Source: Pseudomonas putida (GTDB lineage Bacteria; Pseudomonadota; Gammaproteobacteria; Pseudomonadales; Pseudomonadaceae). From it: 64,000 nt of DNA. Every line of letters begins with the position of its first letter. Positions within the stretch are counted from its first letter, which is position 1. A program made the position numbers and the translations under genes. The notes beneath the pieces are model-generated. The model saw nothing but the letters and a program-made list of their open reading frames with translations. It had not been told where the DNA came from and ran no database searches. Positions 43,357 through 55,449 of the stretch are shown piece by piece. The stretch spans positions 4,030,001-4,094,000 of the forward strand of contig NZ_CP026115.2 in the NCBI RefSeq assembly GCF_009883635.2, in the 5' to 3' direction.

Positions 43357-45813
43357 ATGAAGGGAAATCGCACTCAAGAAGCGCCAAGGTTGGTAGGTAT
43401 CATCTGGCCCTTCATCGCCGTTGTTGTATTCCAGGTATTGCTGGGCAGCCTCAGCCTTTATGCATTGTCGGCGGTCCGTGCCTACGTGGCCGGTGAAAGC
43501 CTGTGGTCCAAGGCGCAGAAAGACGCCATCTATTACCTCAACCTGTATGCCGATGACCGCGACGAGCGCACCTATCAGCGCTATCGCCAGGCCATTACCG
43601 TGCCCGAGGGCGACCACGAGCTGCGTGAATTGCTGGACCAGGCCAGCCCGGACCTGGAAGGCGCCCGCCGGGCCGTGCTGCAGGGTGGCAACCACCCGGA
43701 CGATGTTGACCGGATCATCTGGTTCTACCGCAATTTCCGCCAGGTCAGCTACATGCAGACGGCGATCGACTACTGGAACATCGGCGATGACTACCTGATC
43801 AAGCTCGATGTGCTGGCCAGCGAAATGCACGCGAGTATCGCCGCAGGCCAGGTCGACGCCACCCAGCTCAAGGATTGGAAGAGCCGCATCGTTGCCATCA
43901 ACGAAGGCGTCACGCCCGCAGCCAAGGCCTTCAGCGATGCCTTGGGTGAGGGCTCGCGAATGCTCCTGCGGGTGCTGCTGGTCACCAACCTGCTGACCGC
44001 ACTGTTCCTCATTACCATTGCCTGGCGTCGCTCGAGCAAGCTGCTGGCCCAGCGCCAGGCCTTCGCCAGTGCCCTGCGGGAGGAGAAAGAGCGGGCGCAG
44101 ATCACCCTCGAGTCGATTGGCGACGCGGTGATCACCGCCGATGTCGAGGGCAATATCGTCTACATGAACCCCGCTGCCGAGCAGCTGACCCACTGGCAGT
44201 CCGGCCAGGCGCAGGGCCTGCCGCTGGGGGCGCTGTTCAGCCTGCTCGACGAGGAGGAGCAGGGCGAAGGCTGCACCTTGGTCGAGCAGGTACTCAATGG
44301 CAGCCTCAAGGGCGGCGCCGAGCACTCCCGGCTGATCCAGCGCCTGGATGGCAGTACGGTGTCGGTCAACCTGGTCGGCTCGCCGATCGTCAATAACGAC
44401 CAGCTGGCCGGTATCGTGCTGGTGCTGCACGACATGACCCAGGAGCGGCAGTACATCGCCAACCTGTCCTGGCAGGCCACCCATGATGCCCTGACCGGCC
44501 TGGCTAACCGCCGTGAATTCGAGTATCGCCTGGAGCAGGCACTCAATGGCCTGGTGCGCCAAGCCGGGCGGCATTCGTTGATGTTCCTCGACCTCGACCA
44601 GTTCAAGCTGGTCAACGACACCTGCGGCCATGCTGCCGGTGACGAGCTGCTCAGGCACATCTGTGCGGTGTTGCAGTCGGGGCTGCGTGAAGGCGATACA
44701 CTCGCGCGCCTGGGTGGCGATGAATTTGGTGTGCTGCTGGAAAACTGCCCGGCCGACCAGGCCGAGCGCATCGGCGAGAACCTGCGCCAGGCCGTGCAGA
44801 GCCTGCACTTCGTGTGGAAGGGCAGGCCGTTCGTGACCACCGTCAGTATCGGCCTGGTGCATATGGCGCAGGCGCCGGGTACGCTGGAGGCTTCGTTGCG
44901 GGCTGCCGACATGGCCTGCTACATGGCCAAGGAAAAGGGCCGTAACCGGGTCCAGGTGTACCATGCCGACGACAGCGAGCTGTCCATGCGCTTTGGTGAA
45001 ATGGCCTGGATCCAGCGCCTGCATGTGGCCCTGGAGGAAAACCGCTTCTGCCTCTATTGCCAGGAAATCGCCGCGTTGAAGGCCATCGAGGGCCCAGGCC
45101 ATATCGAGATCTTGCTGCGCCTGCACGACGAAAGCGGTCGCACCATCCTGCCGGACAGCTTCATTCCGGCCGCCGAGCGCTATGGCCTGATGACGGCGCT
45201 GGACCGCTGGGTGGTGCGCAGCGTATTCGAGGTCATCCGCCAATGCCTGGACGAGGGGCGGGACGGGCCACTGGCGATGTGCGCGATCAACCTTTCGGGC
45301 ACCAGCATCGGCGACGATAAGTTCCTCGAGTACCTGCAGCGGTTGTTCGTCGAATACGCCATTCCACCGCGCATGATCTGTTTCGAGATCACTGAGACCA
45401 GTGCCATTGCCAACCTCGGCAGTGCCATCCGCTTCATCAATGAATTGAAGGGGCTGGGTTGCAAGTTCTCCCTGGACGACTTCTGTGCCGGGATGTCGTC
45501 ATTCGCCTATTTGAAACATTTACCCGTCGACTTCTTGAAGATCGACGGAAGTTTTGTCAAAGATATGCTCGACGACCCGGTTAACCGTGCCATGGTCGAG
45601 GTGATCAATCACATCGGCCACGTCATGGGCAAGCGGACCATCGCCGAGTTCGTCGAAACACCGTTGATAGAGCAGGCCTTGCAGGAGATCGGCGTGGATT
45701 ACGCCCAGGGCTATCTGATTGAACGGCCACAGGTGTTCACCTGTGACAGTCTGCAGCGCCAACGGATTGCTGCGCGGCCCTTGTTGCATCGGGCGCCAGG
45801 TACATTTCGCTGA
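43357..45813 (+). CDS. Membrane-anchored PAS-GGDEF-EAL cyclic-di-GMP protein
   Basis: 818 residues. Two membrane helices (about 13-38 and 203-225) bracket a ~165-residue periplasmic sensor region. A PAS domain follows (from about 250, SIGDAVITADVEGNIVYMNP). The GGDEF domain has an intact active motif near residue 452 and an upstream RxxD inhibitory site (REGD). The EAL domain has the motif as EILLR near 584, plus NLSG, FEITET, DDFCAG and LKIDG, so metal and catalytic residues look present. Both synthesis and hydrolysis are possible. ATG at 43357 has ACAGGG upstream. The undA gene follows after 39 bp. Confidence 0.9.
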   Translation: MKGNRTQEAPRLVGIIWPFIAVVVFQVLLGSLSLYALSAVRAYVAGESLWSKAQKDAIYYLNLYADDRDERTYQRYRQAITVPEGDHELRELLDQASPDLEGARRAVLQGGNHPDDVDRIIWFYRNFRQVSYMQTAIDYWNIGDDYLIKLDVLASEMHASIAAGQVDATQLKDWKSRIVAINEGVTPAAKAFSDALGEGSRMLLRVLLVTNLLTALFLITIAWRRSSKLLAQRQAFASALREEKERAQITLESIGDAVITADVEGNIVYMNPAAEQLTHWQSGQAQGLPLGALFSLLDEEEQGEGCTLVEQVLNGSLKGGAEHSRLIQRLDGSTVSVNLVGSPIVNNDQLAGIVLVLHDMTQERQYIANLSWQATHDALTGLANRREFEYRLEQALNGLVRQAGRHSLMFLDLDQFKLVNDTCGHAAGDELLRHICAVLQSGLREGDTLARLGGDEFGVLLENCPADQAERIGENLRQAVQSLHFVWKGRPFVTTVSIGLVHMAQAPGTLEASLRAADMACYMAKEKGRNRVQVYHADDSELSMRFGEMAWIQRLHVALEENRFCLYCQEIAALKAIEGPGHIEILLRLHDESGRTILPDSFIPAAERYGLMTALDRWVVRSVFEVIRQCLDEGRDGPLAMCAINLSGTSIGDDKFLEYLQRLFVEYAIPPRMICFEITETSAIANLGSAIRFINELKGLGCKFSLDDFCAGMSSFAYLKHLPVDFLKIDGSFVKDMLDDPVNRAMVEVINHIGHVMGKRTIAEFVETPLIEQALQEIGVDYAQGYLIERPQVFTCDSLQRQRIAARPLLHRAPGTFR

Positions 45814-45852
45814 AAACACGTCCGCAAAATCACAAGGATCAAGGAGCTGAAA

Positions 45853-46638
45853 GTGATTGATGCATTCGTACGTATCGGGCCCTTGATGGACCCGGCCAGT
45901 TACCCCCAGTGGGCCCAGCAACTCATCGAGGATTGCCGTGAGAGCAAGCGCCGGGTGGTCGAACACGAGTTCTATCAGCGCCTGCGTGATGGCGAGCTGC
46001 GCCAGTCGACCATTCGCCAGTACCTGATCGGTGGCTGGCCGGTGGTCGAGCAGTTTTCCCTGTACATGGCCCACAACCTGACCAAGACCCGCTATGCCCG
46101 CCATCCTGGTGAGGACATGGCGCGGCGCTGGCTGATGCGCAACATCCGCGTCGAGCTCAACCATGCCGACTACTGGGTGAACTGGTGCCATGCCCATGGC
46201 GTGCACCTGCACGACCTGCAGGCGCAGGATGTGCCGCCAGAACTGAATGGGCTGAACGACTGGTGCTGGCGGGTCTGCACCACCGAGTCGCTGGCGATTG
46301 CCATGGCGGCGACCAACTATGCGATCGAGGGGGCGACCGGTGAGTGGTCAGCGGTGGTGTGCGCCGAGGACACCTATGCCATGGGTTTCCCGGAGGATGT
46401 ACGCAAGCGTGCGATGAAGTGGCTGAAGATGCATGCCCAGTACGATGATGCGCACCCGTGGGAGGCGCTGGAGATCATCTGCACGCTGGCGGGCGAGAAC
46501 CCGACCCTGGGGCTGCGCAACGAGCTGCGCAAGGCGATCTGCAAGAGTTATGACTGCATGTACCTGTTCCTGGAGCGGTGCATGCAACTGGAAGGGCGCC
46601 AGCAAGGGCGCATGCGCCCGGCCTTGGCCGCCGGCTGA
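45853..46638 (+). CDS. undA: UndA-type diiron fatty-acid decarboxylase (1-alkene synthase)
   Basis: 261 residues of the haem-oxygenase-like diiron fold, often mislabelled TenA/PqqC-like. The full set of likely metal ligands is visible: E66 (PVVEQF), E101 and H104 (VELNH), E159 (YAIEG), H194, D198 and H201 (HAQYDDAH). Length and spacing agree with P. protegens UndA, which converts medium-chain acids such as laurate to terminal alkenes (1-undecene) and CO2 with O2. Thiaminase catalytic features are not evident. The start is GTG at 45853 with AAGGAG 7 nt upstream. It follows the GGDEF-EAL gene on the same strand; a REP pair follows. Confidence 0.85.
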   Translation: MIDAFVRIGPLMDPASYPQWAQQLIEDCRESKRRVVEHEFYQRLRDGELRQSTIRQYLIGGWPVVEQFSLYMAHNLTKTRYARHPGEDMARRWLMRNIRVELNHADYWVNWCHAHGVHLHDLQAQDVPPELNGLNDWCWRVCTTESLAIAMAATNYAIEGATGEWSAVVCAEDTYAMGFPEDVRKRAMKWLKMHAQYDDAHPWEALEIICTLAGENPTLGLRNELRKAICKSYDCMYLFLERCMQLEGRQQGRMRPALAAG

Positions 46639-46640
46639 AA

Positions 46641-46706
46641 CCTGTTCCGGCCCCTTCGCGGGCAAGCTGTAGGAGCGGGCTTGCCCCGCGAAGAGGCCGG
46701 AACAGG
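46641..46706. repeat. Inverted REP pair between undA and yciK
   Basis: Outer arms CCTGTTCCGG / CCGGAACAGG enclose two partial REP units (CTTCGCGGGCAAGC, TAGGAGCGGGCTTGCCCCGC). The left unit is shortened. Lies between convergent genes. Confidence 0.82.
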
Positions 46707-46717
46707 CAATGGAAGGC

Positions 46718-47458
46718 TTATTGGGCGTTGAGCGCCTGCCCATTCACGTCTTTGCTATCCGGCCCCATCAGGTACAGATAGACCGGCATGATCTCTTCCG
46801 GCAGCGGATTGTTCTGCGGGTTTTCGCTCGGGTACGCCTGGGCACGCATCGCCGTGCGCGTGGCGCCCGGGTTGATGCTGTTGGAGCGCACCGGCGCCAC
46901 GCCCTCCAGCTCGTCGGCGAGGGTCTGCATCAGCCCTTCGGTGGCGAACTTCGACACCCCGTAGGCCCCCCAGTACGCCCGGCCCTTGCGCCCGACGCTG
47001 CTGGAGGTGAACACCACCGAGGCGTCCTCCGACAACTTGAGCAGCGGCAGGAGGGTGCTGGTGAGCATGAAGGTGGCGTCGACGTTGATGTGCATCACCC
47101 GCATGAAATTGTCGCCCGACAGCTGCTCCAGGGGCGTGCGCGGGCCGATGATCGAGGCGTTGTTGAGCAAGCCGTCGAGGCGTCCGAACTGTTCCTCGAT
47201 CATCACTGCCAGCTCGTCGTACTGATGGGGCAGGGCGGTTTCCAGGTTGAACGGGATCACCACTGGCTGCGGGTGGCCGGCGGCCTCGATCTGGTCGTAG
47301 ACCTCGTTGAGGTTGGCTTCGGTCTTGCCCAGCAGCAGCACGGTGGCGCCCAGGGCGGCATAGGCCTTGGCGGCAGCGGCGCCGATGCCGCGGCCGGCAC
47401 CGGTGACCAGGATGACGCGGCCAGCGAGCAGGCCGGGGCGGGCGGTGTAGTCGAACAT
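46718..47458 (-). CDS. yciK: YciK-family short-chain oxidoreductase
   Basis: 246 residues, classical SDR: TGAGRGIGAAAAKAYAALG cofactor motif, NNASIIGPRTPLEQ, catalytic Ser in TSSSVG and YGVSK. The opening FDYTARPGLLAGRVILVTG is typical of YciK. Third gene of the ubiG-mupP-yciK series on the minus strand (30 bp from mupP). Physiological substrate unknown. Confidence 0.85.
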   Translation of the reverse strand: MFDYTARPGLLAGRVILVTGAGRGIGAAAAKAYAALGATVLLLGKTEANLNEVYDQIEAAGHPQPVVIPFNLETALPHQYDELAVMIEEQFGRLDGLLNNASIIGPRTPLEQLSGDNFMRVMHINVDATFMLTSTLLPLLKLSEDASVVFTSSSVGRKGRAYWGAYGVSKFATEGLMQTLADELEGVAPVRSNSINPGATRTAMRAQAYPSENPQNNPLPEEIMPVYLYLMGPDSKDVNGQALNAQ

Positions 47459-47488
47459 GTCAGGTGTCCTTGTAGGGCCTGGGGGAGA

Positions 47489-48160
47489 TCAGCAGCCGCA
47501 CAGGGCGCTGTCGATCACCTTGCGCAGTTCCAGCGGGTGGTCCACCACCACATCTGCGCCCCAGTTGTTCGGGTTGTCCTCTGGATGAATATAGCCGTAG
47601 CGCACCGCGGCCGTGCGGGTGCCGGCATCGCGGCCAGACTCGATGTCGCGCAGGTCGTCGCCGACGAACAGCACGCTGGCCGGGTCCAGGTCCAGGGTCT
47701 TGCAGGCGAGGATCAGCGGCTCAGGGTCGGGCTTGCTGTTCTTCACGTGGTCCGGGCAGATCAGCAGTGCCGAACGCTTGGCTAGGCCCAGCTGCTGCAT
47801 GATCGGTTCAGCGAAGCGCACTGGCTTGTTGGTCACCACGCCCCACAGCAGGTTGCCCTTTTCGATGTCGGCCAGCAGCTCGCCCATGCCGTCGAACAGC
47901 TTGCTGTGCACGGCACAGTCGCGCTGGTAGCGCTCGAGGAATTCCAGGCGCAGGGCCTCGAAGCCTTCGGCCTCGGGGTCCATGGCGAAGGTTGCGGCAA
48001 CCATGGCGCGGGCGCCGCCGGAGATCACGTCGCGGATCAGCTGGTCATCGATGGCCGGCAGGCCGCGCTCGGCGAGCATGGCCTGGCAGATGGCGATGAA
48101 GTCCGGCGCCGTGTCGAGCAGGGTGCCGTCCATGTCGAAGAGTACTGCTCGCAAACGCAT
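47489..48160 (-). CDS. mupP: N-acetylmuramic acid 6-phosphate phosphatase
   Basis: 223 residues, HAD superfamily subclass with an alpha-helical cap: motif [14 protein letters not shown], motif II VVTNKP, motif III KPDPEPL, motif [10 protein letters not shown]. In P. putida this locus (between ubiG and yciK) was shown to encode MupP of the cell-wall recycling route that bypasses de novo UDP-MurNAc synthesis and confers intrinsic fosfomycin tolerance. ATG at 48160 has GAGGA 6 nt upstream; an ATG at 48166 overlaps the ubiG stop (ATGA). Confidence 0.88.
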   Translation of the reverse strand: MRLRAVLFDMDGTLLDTAPDFIAICQAMLAERGLPAIDDQLIRDVISGGARAMVAATFAMDPEAEGFEALRLEFLERYQRDCAVHSKLFDGMGELLADIEKGNLLWGVVTNKPVRFAEPIMQQLGLAKRSALLICPDHVKNSKPDPEPLILACKTLDLDPASVLFVGDDLRDIESGRDAGTRTAAVRYGYIHPEDNPNNWGADVVVDHPLELRKVIDSALCGC

Positions 48161-48162
48161 GC

Positions 48163-48861
48163 TCATTCCTCGCGCAGGGTCTGGATCATGTAGTTGACGT
48201 CAACGTCGCTGCTCAGCTTGTAGTGCTTGGTCAGCGGGTTGTAGGTCAAGCCGATGATGTCCTTGACGGCAAGGCCGGCGACACGGCTCCAGGCGCCCAG
48301 CTCGGACGGGCGGATGAACTTCTTGAAGTCGTGGGTGCCGCGCGGCAGCATCTTCAGGATGTATTCAGCGCCGACGATGGCCAGCAGGTAGGCCTTGGGG
48401 TTGCGGTTGATGGTCGAGAAGAACACCTGGCCACCAGGCTTGACCATGCGGTAGCAGGCGCGGATCACCGAGGACGGGTCGGGCACGTGCTCGAGCATCT
48501 CCAGGCAGGTGACCACGTCGAACTGCTCGGGCATCTCTTCAGCCAGGGCTTCGGCGGTGATCTGCCGGTATTCGACCTCGACGCCCGACTCCAGCTGGTG
48601 CAACTGGGCAACGGCCAGTGGCGCCTCGCCCATGTCGATGCCGGTGACGGTGGCGCCGCGCAAGGCCATGGCCTCGCTGAGGATGCCGCCGCCGCAGCCG
48701 ACGTCAAGCACCTTCTTGCCCGCCAGGCCGACGCGCTCATCGATCCAGTTGACGCGCAGCGGGTTGATGTCGTGCAGCGGCTTGAACTCGCTTTCACGGT
48801 CCCACCAGCGGTGGGCCAAGGCTTCGAACTTGGCGATTTCGGCGTGGTCGACGTTGCTCAT
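48163..48861 (-). CDS. ubiG: Ubiquinone biosynthesis O-methyltransferase UbiG
   Basis: 232 residues; SAM-dependent methyltransferase with motif [17 protein letters not shown] and post motifs [13 protein letters not shown]. It performs both O-methylations of ubiquinone synthesis. ATG at 48861 ([20 protein letters not shown]) has AGAGGA 7 nt upstream. First gene of ubiG-mupP-yciK; divergent from the mtnA homologue across 112 bp. Confidence 0.93.
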   Translation of the reverse strand: MSNVDHAEIAKFEALAHRWWDRESEFKPLHDINPLRVNWIDERVGLAGKKVLDVGCGGGILSEAMALRGATVTGIDMGEAPLAVAQLHQLESGVEVEYRQITAEALAEEMPEQFDVVTCLEMLEHVPDPSSVIRACYRMVKPGGQVFFSTINRNPKAYLLAIVGAEYILKMLPRGTHDFKKFIRPSELGAWSRVAGLAVKDIIGLTYNPLTKHYKLSSDVDVNYMIQTLREE

Positions 48862-48973
48862 TGAACAATCCTCTGGAACTTGCACTTCAAATGGGGCGCA
48901 GTATACCCGAGCGTCTGCGGCCGAGGGTCGCTATAATCGTCGGCTTTTGATATCCGAACGACGGGGAGAGGCG

Positions 48974-50050
48974 ATGCGCGAGCGACTTTTGGCGGCGGAG
49001 AAGGTGACCGGGATGCGCTGGCAAGGCGGCGTCCTGCACTTGCTCGATCAGCGCCTGCTGCCGTCGGAAGAACGCTGGCTGACCTGCGACAATGTCGCGC
49101 AGGTGGCGGCGGCGATTCGCGACATGGCCGTGCGTGGCGCCGCTGCCATTGGCATTGCTGCAGCCTATGGGCTGGTGCTGGCCCTGGAAGAGCGCCTGGC
49201 CCAGGGCGGCGACTGGGAAATGGACCTGGAGGAGGACTTCCTCAGCCTGGCCGAAGCCCGGCCCACTGCAGCCAACCTGTTCTGGGCGCTGAACCGCATG
49301 CGCGAGCGCCTGTTGCGTGTGCGAGGCGAAGAAGACGTGCTGGCCGTGCTGGAAGCCGAAGCGATTGCCATCCATGAAAGTGACCGCGAAGCCAACCTGA
49401 CCATGGCCCAGCATGGCATCGAGCTGATCCGTCGCCATCAGGGCAACGAGCAGACCTTGCTGACCTACGGCAACGCCGGCGCCCTGGCCAGCGGTGGTAT
49501 CGGTACGGCCCTGGGGGTGATTCGCGCCGGTTATCTGGAGGGAATGGTCGAGCGTGTGTATGCCGGTGAGACCCGCCCTTGGCTGCAGGGTTCGCGCCTG
49601 ACGGCCTGGGAGCTGGCCAACGAGGGCATCCCGGTGACCCTGTGCGCTGACTCGGCGCTGGCCCACCTGATGAAGACCAAGGGGATCACCTGGGTGGTGG
49701 TCGGCGCCGACTGCATCGCCGCCAATGGTGATGTGGCGAGCAAGATCGGCACCTATCAGCTGGCCGTCAGTGCCATGCACCATGGCGTGCGCTTCATGGT
49801 GGTGGCGTCGAGCACCAGCATCGACCTCAACCTGGCTACTGGCGAGGACATTCCGCTGGAAGAGCGTGAGGCCGATGAGCTGCTGGACTACGCCGGCACC
49901 CGCGTGGCGCCGCAGGTCGAGGCATTCAACCCGGTGTTCGACGTGACCCCGGCCGACCTGGTCGACGTGATCGTCACCGAGCGCGGCATCGTCGAGCGAC
50001 CGGATACCGCCAAGCTGGCCCAGCTGATGTGTCGCAAGCGGTTGCATTGA
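48974..50050 (+). CDS. mtnA: MtnA/eIF2B-like sugar-phosphate isomerase homologue with altered active site
   Basis: 358 residues, the length and overall sequence of methylthioribose-1-phosphate isomerase (methionine salvage): [62 protein letters not shown]. Core residues differ. The catalytic Cys of the family HCN-GALAT motif is Gly ([15 protein letters not shown]166), while the partner Asp in GAD (D246) is kept at the 80-residue spacing of B. subtilis MtnA (C160/D240). RGAPAIG reads RGAAAIG, GADR reads GADC and NADSAAAH reads CADSALAH. The frame is intact with a strong GGGGAGAGG ribosome site. It may have a changed or lost activity. Confidence 0.8.
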   Translation: MRERLLAAEKVTGMRWQGGVLHLLDQRLLPSEERWLTCDNVAQVAAAIRDMAVRGAAAIGIAAAYGLVLALEERLAQGGDWEMDLEEDFLSLAEARPTAANLFWALNRMRERLLRVRGEEDVLAVLEAEAIAIHESDREANLTMAQHGIELIRRHQGNEQTLLTYGNAGALASGGIGTALGVIRAGYLEGMVERVYAGETRPWLQGSRLTAWELANEGIPVTLCADSALAHLMKTKGITWVVVGADCIAANGDVASKIGTYQLAVSAMHHGVRFMVVASSTSIDLNLATGEDIPLEEREADELLDYAGTRVAPQVEAFNPVFDVTPADLVDVIVTERGIVERPDTAKLAQLMCRKRLH

Positions 50051-50329
50051 TCAAAGCGTAGGGCGGGGGATTTTCAGCGCCGGTGAGATCGAGGCGCCAC
50101 TAAACACAAGGCGAGCACCCCAGTGCCGTATCTCCCCACCGCCCCGCCTTTGTGATAACATCCGGCAGTTTCCAAGACCGCCCACGAAGGCGGCCTTCAT
50201 TGCGCAGATCCATGCAACAACTCATTGATTTGTCGTAAGTCGTCGCACCCCTATGCGCTGCGGCGGCGAGCTTCGTTCGGCCCTTGATGGAGCTGCGAAG
50301 TTTCACCAGAAAAAGGAATCAGGCTTCTC

Positions 50330-53092
<2,763 letters not shown>

Positions 53093-53110
53093 GCAAGCGT
53101 AAACCCGAGC

Positions 53111-53133
53111 GGGGCGACCAAGGTCGCCCCGTT
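53111..53133 (+). terminator. Hairpin after gyrA
   Basis: GGGGCGACC-AA-GGTCGCCCC followed by GTTT. Strong 9-bp stem, short T-run; may allow read-through to serC. Confidence 0.65.
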
Positions 53134-53140
53134 TGACTGT

Positions 53141-53166
53141 GTAGGAGCGAGCGTAGCTCGCGATGC
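53141..53166. repeat. Solitary arm fragment of the palindromic-element family
   Basis: GTAGGAGCGAGCGTAGCTCG followed by CGATGC matches the inner arm of the ~230-bp palindromes at 32217 and 60708 with one change; a lone REP of that family in the gyrA-serC gap. Confidence 0.7.
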
Positions 53167-53240
53167 AGGCACCATGGTTCCTGCAGGGTATGTAGCAAGC
53201 GAATTAAGTTTTTGTTCTATTTGGCAGAGCGAGAGTGGAT

Positions 53241-54326
53241 GTGAGCAAACGAGCCTTTAACTTCTGCGCAGGCCCTGCCGCGCTTCCTGACGCTGTGTTG
53301 CAGCGCGCCCAGGCCGAGATGCTGGACTGGAACGGCAAGGGCTTGTCGGTGATGGAGATGAGCCATCGCAGCGACGATTACGTGGCTATCGCCGAAAAGG
53401 CCGAGCAGGACCTGCGTGACCTGCTGTCCGTCCCCTCCAACTACAAGGTCCTGTTCCTGCAGGGCGGTGCCAGCCAGCAGTTCGCCGAAATTCCGCTGAA
53501 CCTGCTGCCGGAAAACGGCACTGCCGACTATGTCGAAACCGGCATCTGGTCGAAAAAGGCCATCGAGGAAGCGCGCCGCTTCGGCACTGTCAACGTCGCC
53601 GCCAGCGCCAAGCCCTACGATTACCTGGCTATCCCTGGCCAGAACGAGTGGAAGCTGACCAAGAACGCCGCCTACGTCCACTATGCGTCCAACGAGACCA
53701 TCGGTGGCCTGCAGTTCGACTGGGTTCCAGAAACCGGCGACGTCCCGCTGGTGGTCGATATGTCCTCCGACATCCTCTCGCGCCCGATCGACGTCTCGCA
53801 GTACGGCATGATCTACGCCGGCGCGCAGAAGAACATCGGCCCGAGTGGCCTGGTGGTGGTGATCGTCCGTGAAGACCTGATCGGCCGCGCCCGCAGCAGC
53901 TGCCCGACCATGCTCGACTACAAGGTCGCGGCCGACAACGGCTCGATGTACAACACCCCGGCCACCTATTCCTGGTACCTCTCGGGCCTGGTGTTCGAGT
54001 GGCTCAAGGAGCAGGGTGGCGTCGAGGCCATGGAGCAGCGCAACCGCGCCAAGAAGGACCGTCTATACGGTTTCATCGACGCCAGCGAGTTCTACACCAA
54101 CCCGATCGCCCACAACGCCCGTTCGTGGATGAACGTGCCGTTCCGCCTGGCTGACGAACGCCTGGACAAGGCCTTCCTGGCCGGCGCCGACGCCCGTGGC
54201 CTGCTCAACCTCAAGGGCCACCGTTCGGTCGGTGGCATGCGCGCCTCGATCTACAACGCCCTGGGCCTGGAAGCGGTAGAAGGCCTGGTGGCCTACATGG
54301 CCGAATTCGAGAAGGAGCACGGCTGA
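53241..54326 (+). CDS. serC: Phosphoserine aminotransferase
   Basis: 361 residues, PLP-dependent class V aminotransferase making phosphoserine and 4-phosphohydroxythreonine (serine and pyridoxal phosphate synthesis). The PLP Lys is in YAGAQKNIGPSG; N-terminal RAFNFCAGPAALP and C-terminal HRSVGGMRASIYNA are family marks. GTG at 53241 gives the usual MSKRAFNF start; a GTG 6 bp upstream is also in frame. Overlaps pheA by 1 bp (TGATG). Confidence 0.95.
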   Translation: MSKRAFNFCAGPAALPDAVLQRAQAEMLDWNGKGLSVMEMSHRSDDYVAIAEKAEQDLRDLLSVPSNYKVLFLQGGASQQFAEIPLNLLPENGTADYVETGIWSKKAIEEARRFGTVNVAASAKPYDYLAIPGQNEWKLTKNAAYVHYASNETIGGLQFDWVPETGDVPLVVDMSSDILSRPIDVSQYGMIYAGAQKNIGPSGLVVVIVREDLIGRARSSCPTMLDYKVAADNGSMYNTPATYSWYLSGLVFEWLKEQGGVEAMEQRNRAKKDRLYGFIDASEFYTNPIAHNARSWMNVPFRLADERLDKAFLAGADARGLLNLKGHRSVGGMRASIYNALGLEAVEGLVAYMAEFEKEHG

Positions 54327-55420
54327 TGTCCGAACAGGAACTCAAAGCCCTGCGCGTTCGCATCGACAGCCTCGACGAGAAGATCCTCGAGCTGATCAGC
54401 GATCGCGCCCGCTGCGCCGAAGAAGTGGCGCGGGTCAAGACTGCCTCTCTGGCCGAAGGCGAAAAGCCGGTGTTCTACCGCCCCGAACGGGAAGCCGCCG
54501 TGCTCAAGCGCGTGATGGAGCGCAACAAGGGCCCGCTGGGCAACGAAGAGATGGCGCGCTTGTTCCGCGAAATCATGTCGTCCTGCCTGGCCCTGGAAGA
54601 GCCGCTCAAGGTCGCCTACCTCGGCCCTGAAGGCACCTTCACCCAGGCTGCGGCCATGAAGCACTTCGGCCACGCAGTGGTCAGCCGCCCGATGGCGGCC
54701 ATCGACGAAGTGTTCCGCGAAGTGGCGGCCGGTGCCGTCAACTTCGGCGTGGTGCCGGTGGAAAACTCCACCGAGGGTGCGGTCAGCCACACCCTGGACA
54801 GCTTCCTCGAGCACGACATGGTGATCTGCGGTGAAGTCGAGCTGCGCATTCACCATCACCTGCTGGTGGGCGAGAACACCAAGACCAACAGCATCACCCG
54901 CATCTACTCCCACGCCCAGTCGCTGGCCCAGTGCCGCAAGTGGCTGGACGCGCACTACCCGAACGTCGAGCGGGTTGCCGTTTCGAGCAACGCCGAGGCG
55001 GCCAAGCGGGTCAAGGGCGAGTGGAACTCGGCGGCGATTGCCGGCGACATGGCGGCCAACCTGTATGGCCTGACTCGCCTGGCTGAAAAGATCGAAGATC
55101 GCCCGGACAACTCCACGCGCTTCCTGATGATCGGTCAGCAGGAAGTGCCGCCGACCGGCGACGACAAGACCTCGATCATCGTCTCGATGAGCAACAAGCC
55201 CGGTGCGCTGCACGAGCTGCTGGTACCGTTCCACGAGAACGGCATCGACCTGACCCGTATCGAAACCCGTCCGTCGCGCAGCGGCAAGTGGACCTACGTG
55301 TTCTTCATCGACTTCGTCGGCCACCACCGCGACCCGCTGATCAAGGCGGTGCTGGAGAAGATCAGCCAGGAAGCTGTAGCGCTCAAGGTGCTGGGCTCCT
55401 ATCCAAAGGCGGTGCTTTAA
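54326..55420 (+). CDS. pheA: Bifunctional chorismate mutase / prephenate dehydratase
   Basis: 364 residues: an AroQ chorismate mutase domain (about 1-90, LRVRIDSLDEKILELISDRA), prephenate dehydratase (about 95-275, YLGPEGTFTQAAAMKHFG, catalytic NSTEGAV, the TRFLMIG motif) and a C-terminal ACT domain (about 285-360, PGALHELLVPFHENGIDLTRIETRPS) for phenylalanine feedback. It converts chorismate to phenylpyruvate. Overlaps serC. A REP pair, not another aminotransferase gene, separates it from the tyrA-aroA fusion. Confidence 0.96.
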   Translation: MSEQELKALRVRIDSLDEKILELISDRARCAEEVARVKTASLAEGEKPVFYRPEREAAVLKRVMERNKGPLGNEEMARLFREIMSSCLALEEPLKVAYLGPEGTFTQAAAMKHFGHAVVSRPMAAIDEVFREVAAGAVNFGVVPVENSTEGAVSHTLDSFLEHDMVICGEVELRIHHHLLVGENTKTNSITRIYSHAQSLAQCRKWLDAHYPNVERVAVSSNAEAAKRVKGEWNSAAIAGDMAANLYGLTRLAEKIEDRPDNSTRFLMIGQQEVPPTGDDKTSIIVSMSNKPGALHELLVPFHENGIDLTRIETRPSRSGKWTYVFFIDFVGHHRDPLIKAVLEKISQEAVALKVLGSYPKAVL

Positions 55421-55449
55421 GATTTGAGCTCGTTGGGGCGGCTGCGCCA

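Noticed and set aside
45853..46638. TenA thiaminase / PqqC assignment
   Set aside because: The seven carboxylate/His ligands at UndA spacing identify a diiron decarboxylase better; no thiamine or PQQ genes are adjacent.
50051..50329. A gene in the gyrA leader
   Set aside because: Only short frames without ribosome sites or family signatures; treated as untranslated leader.
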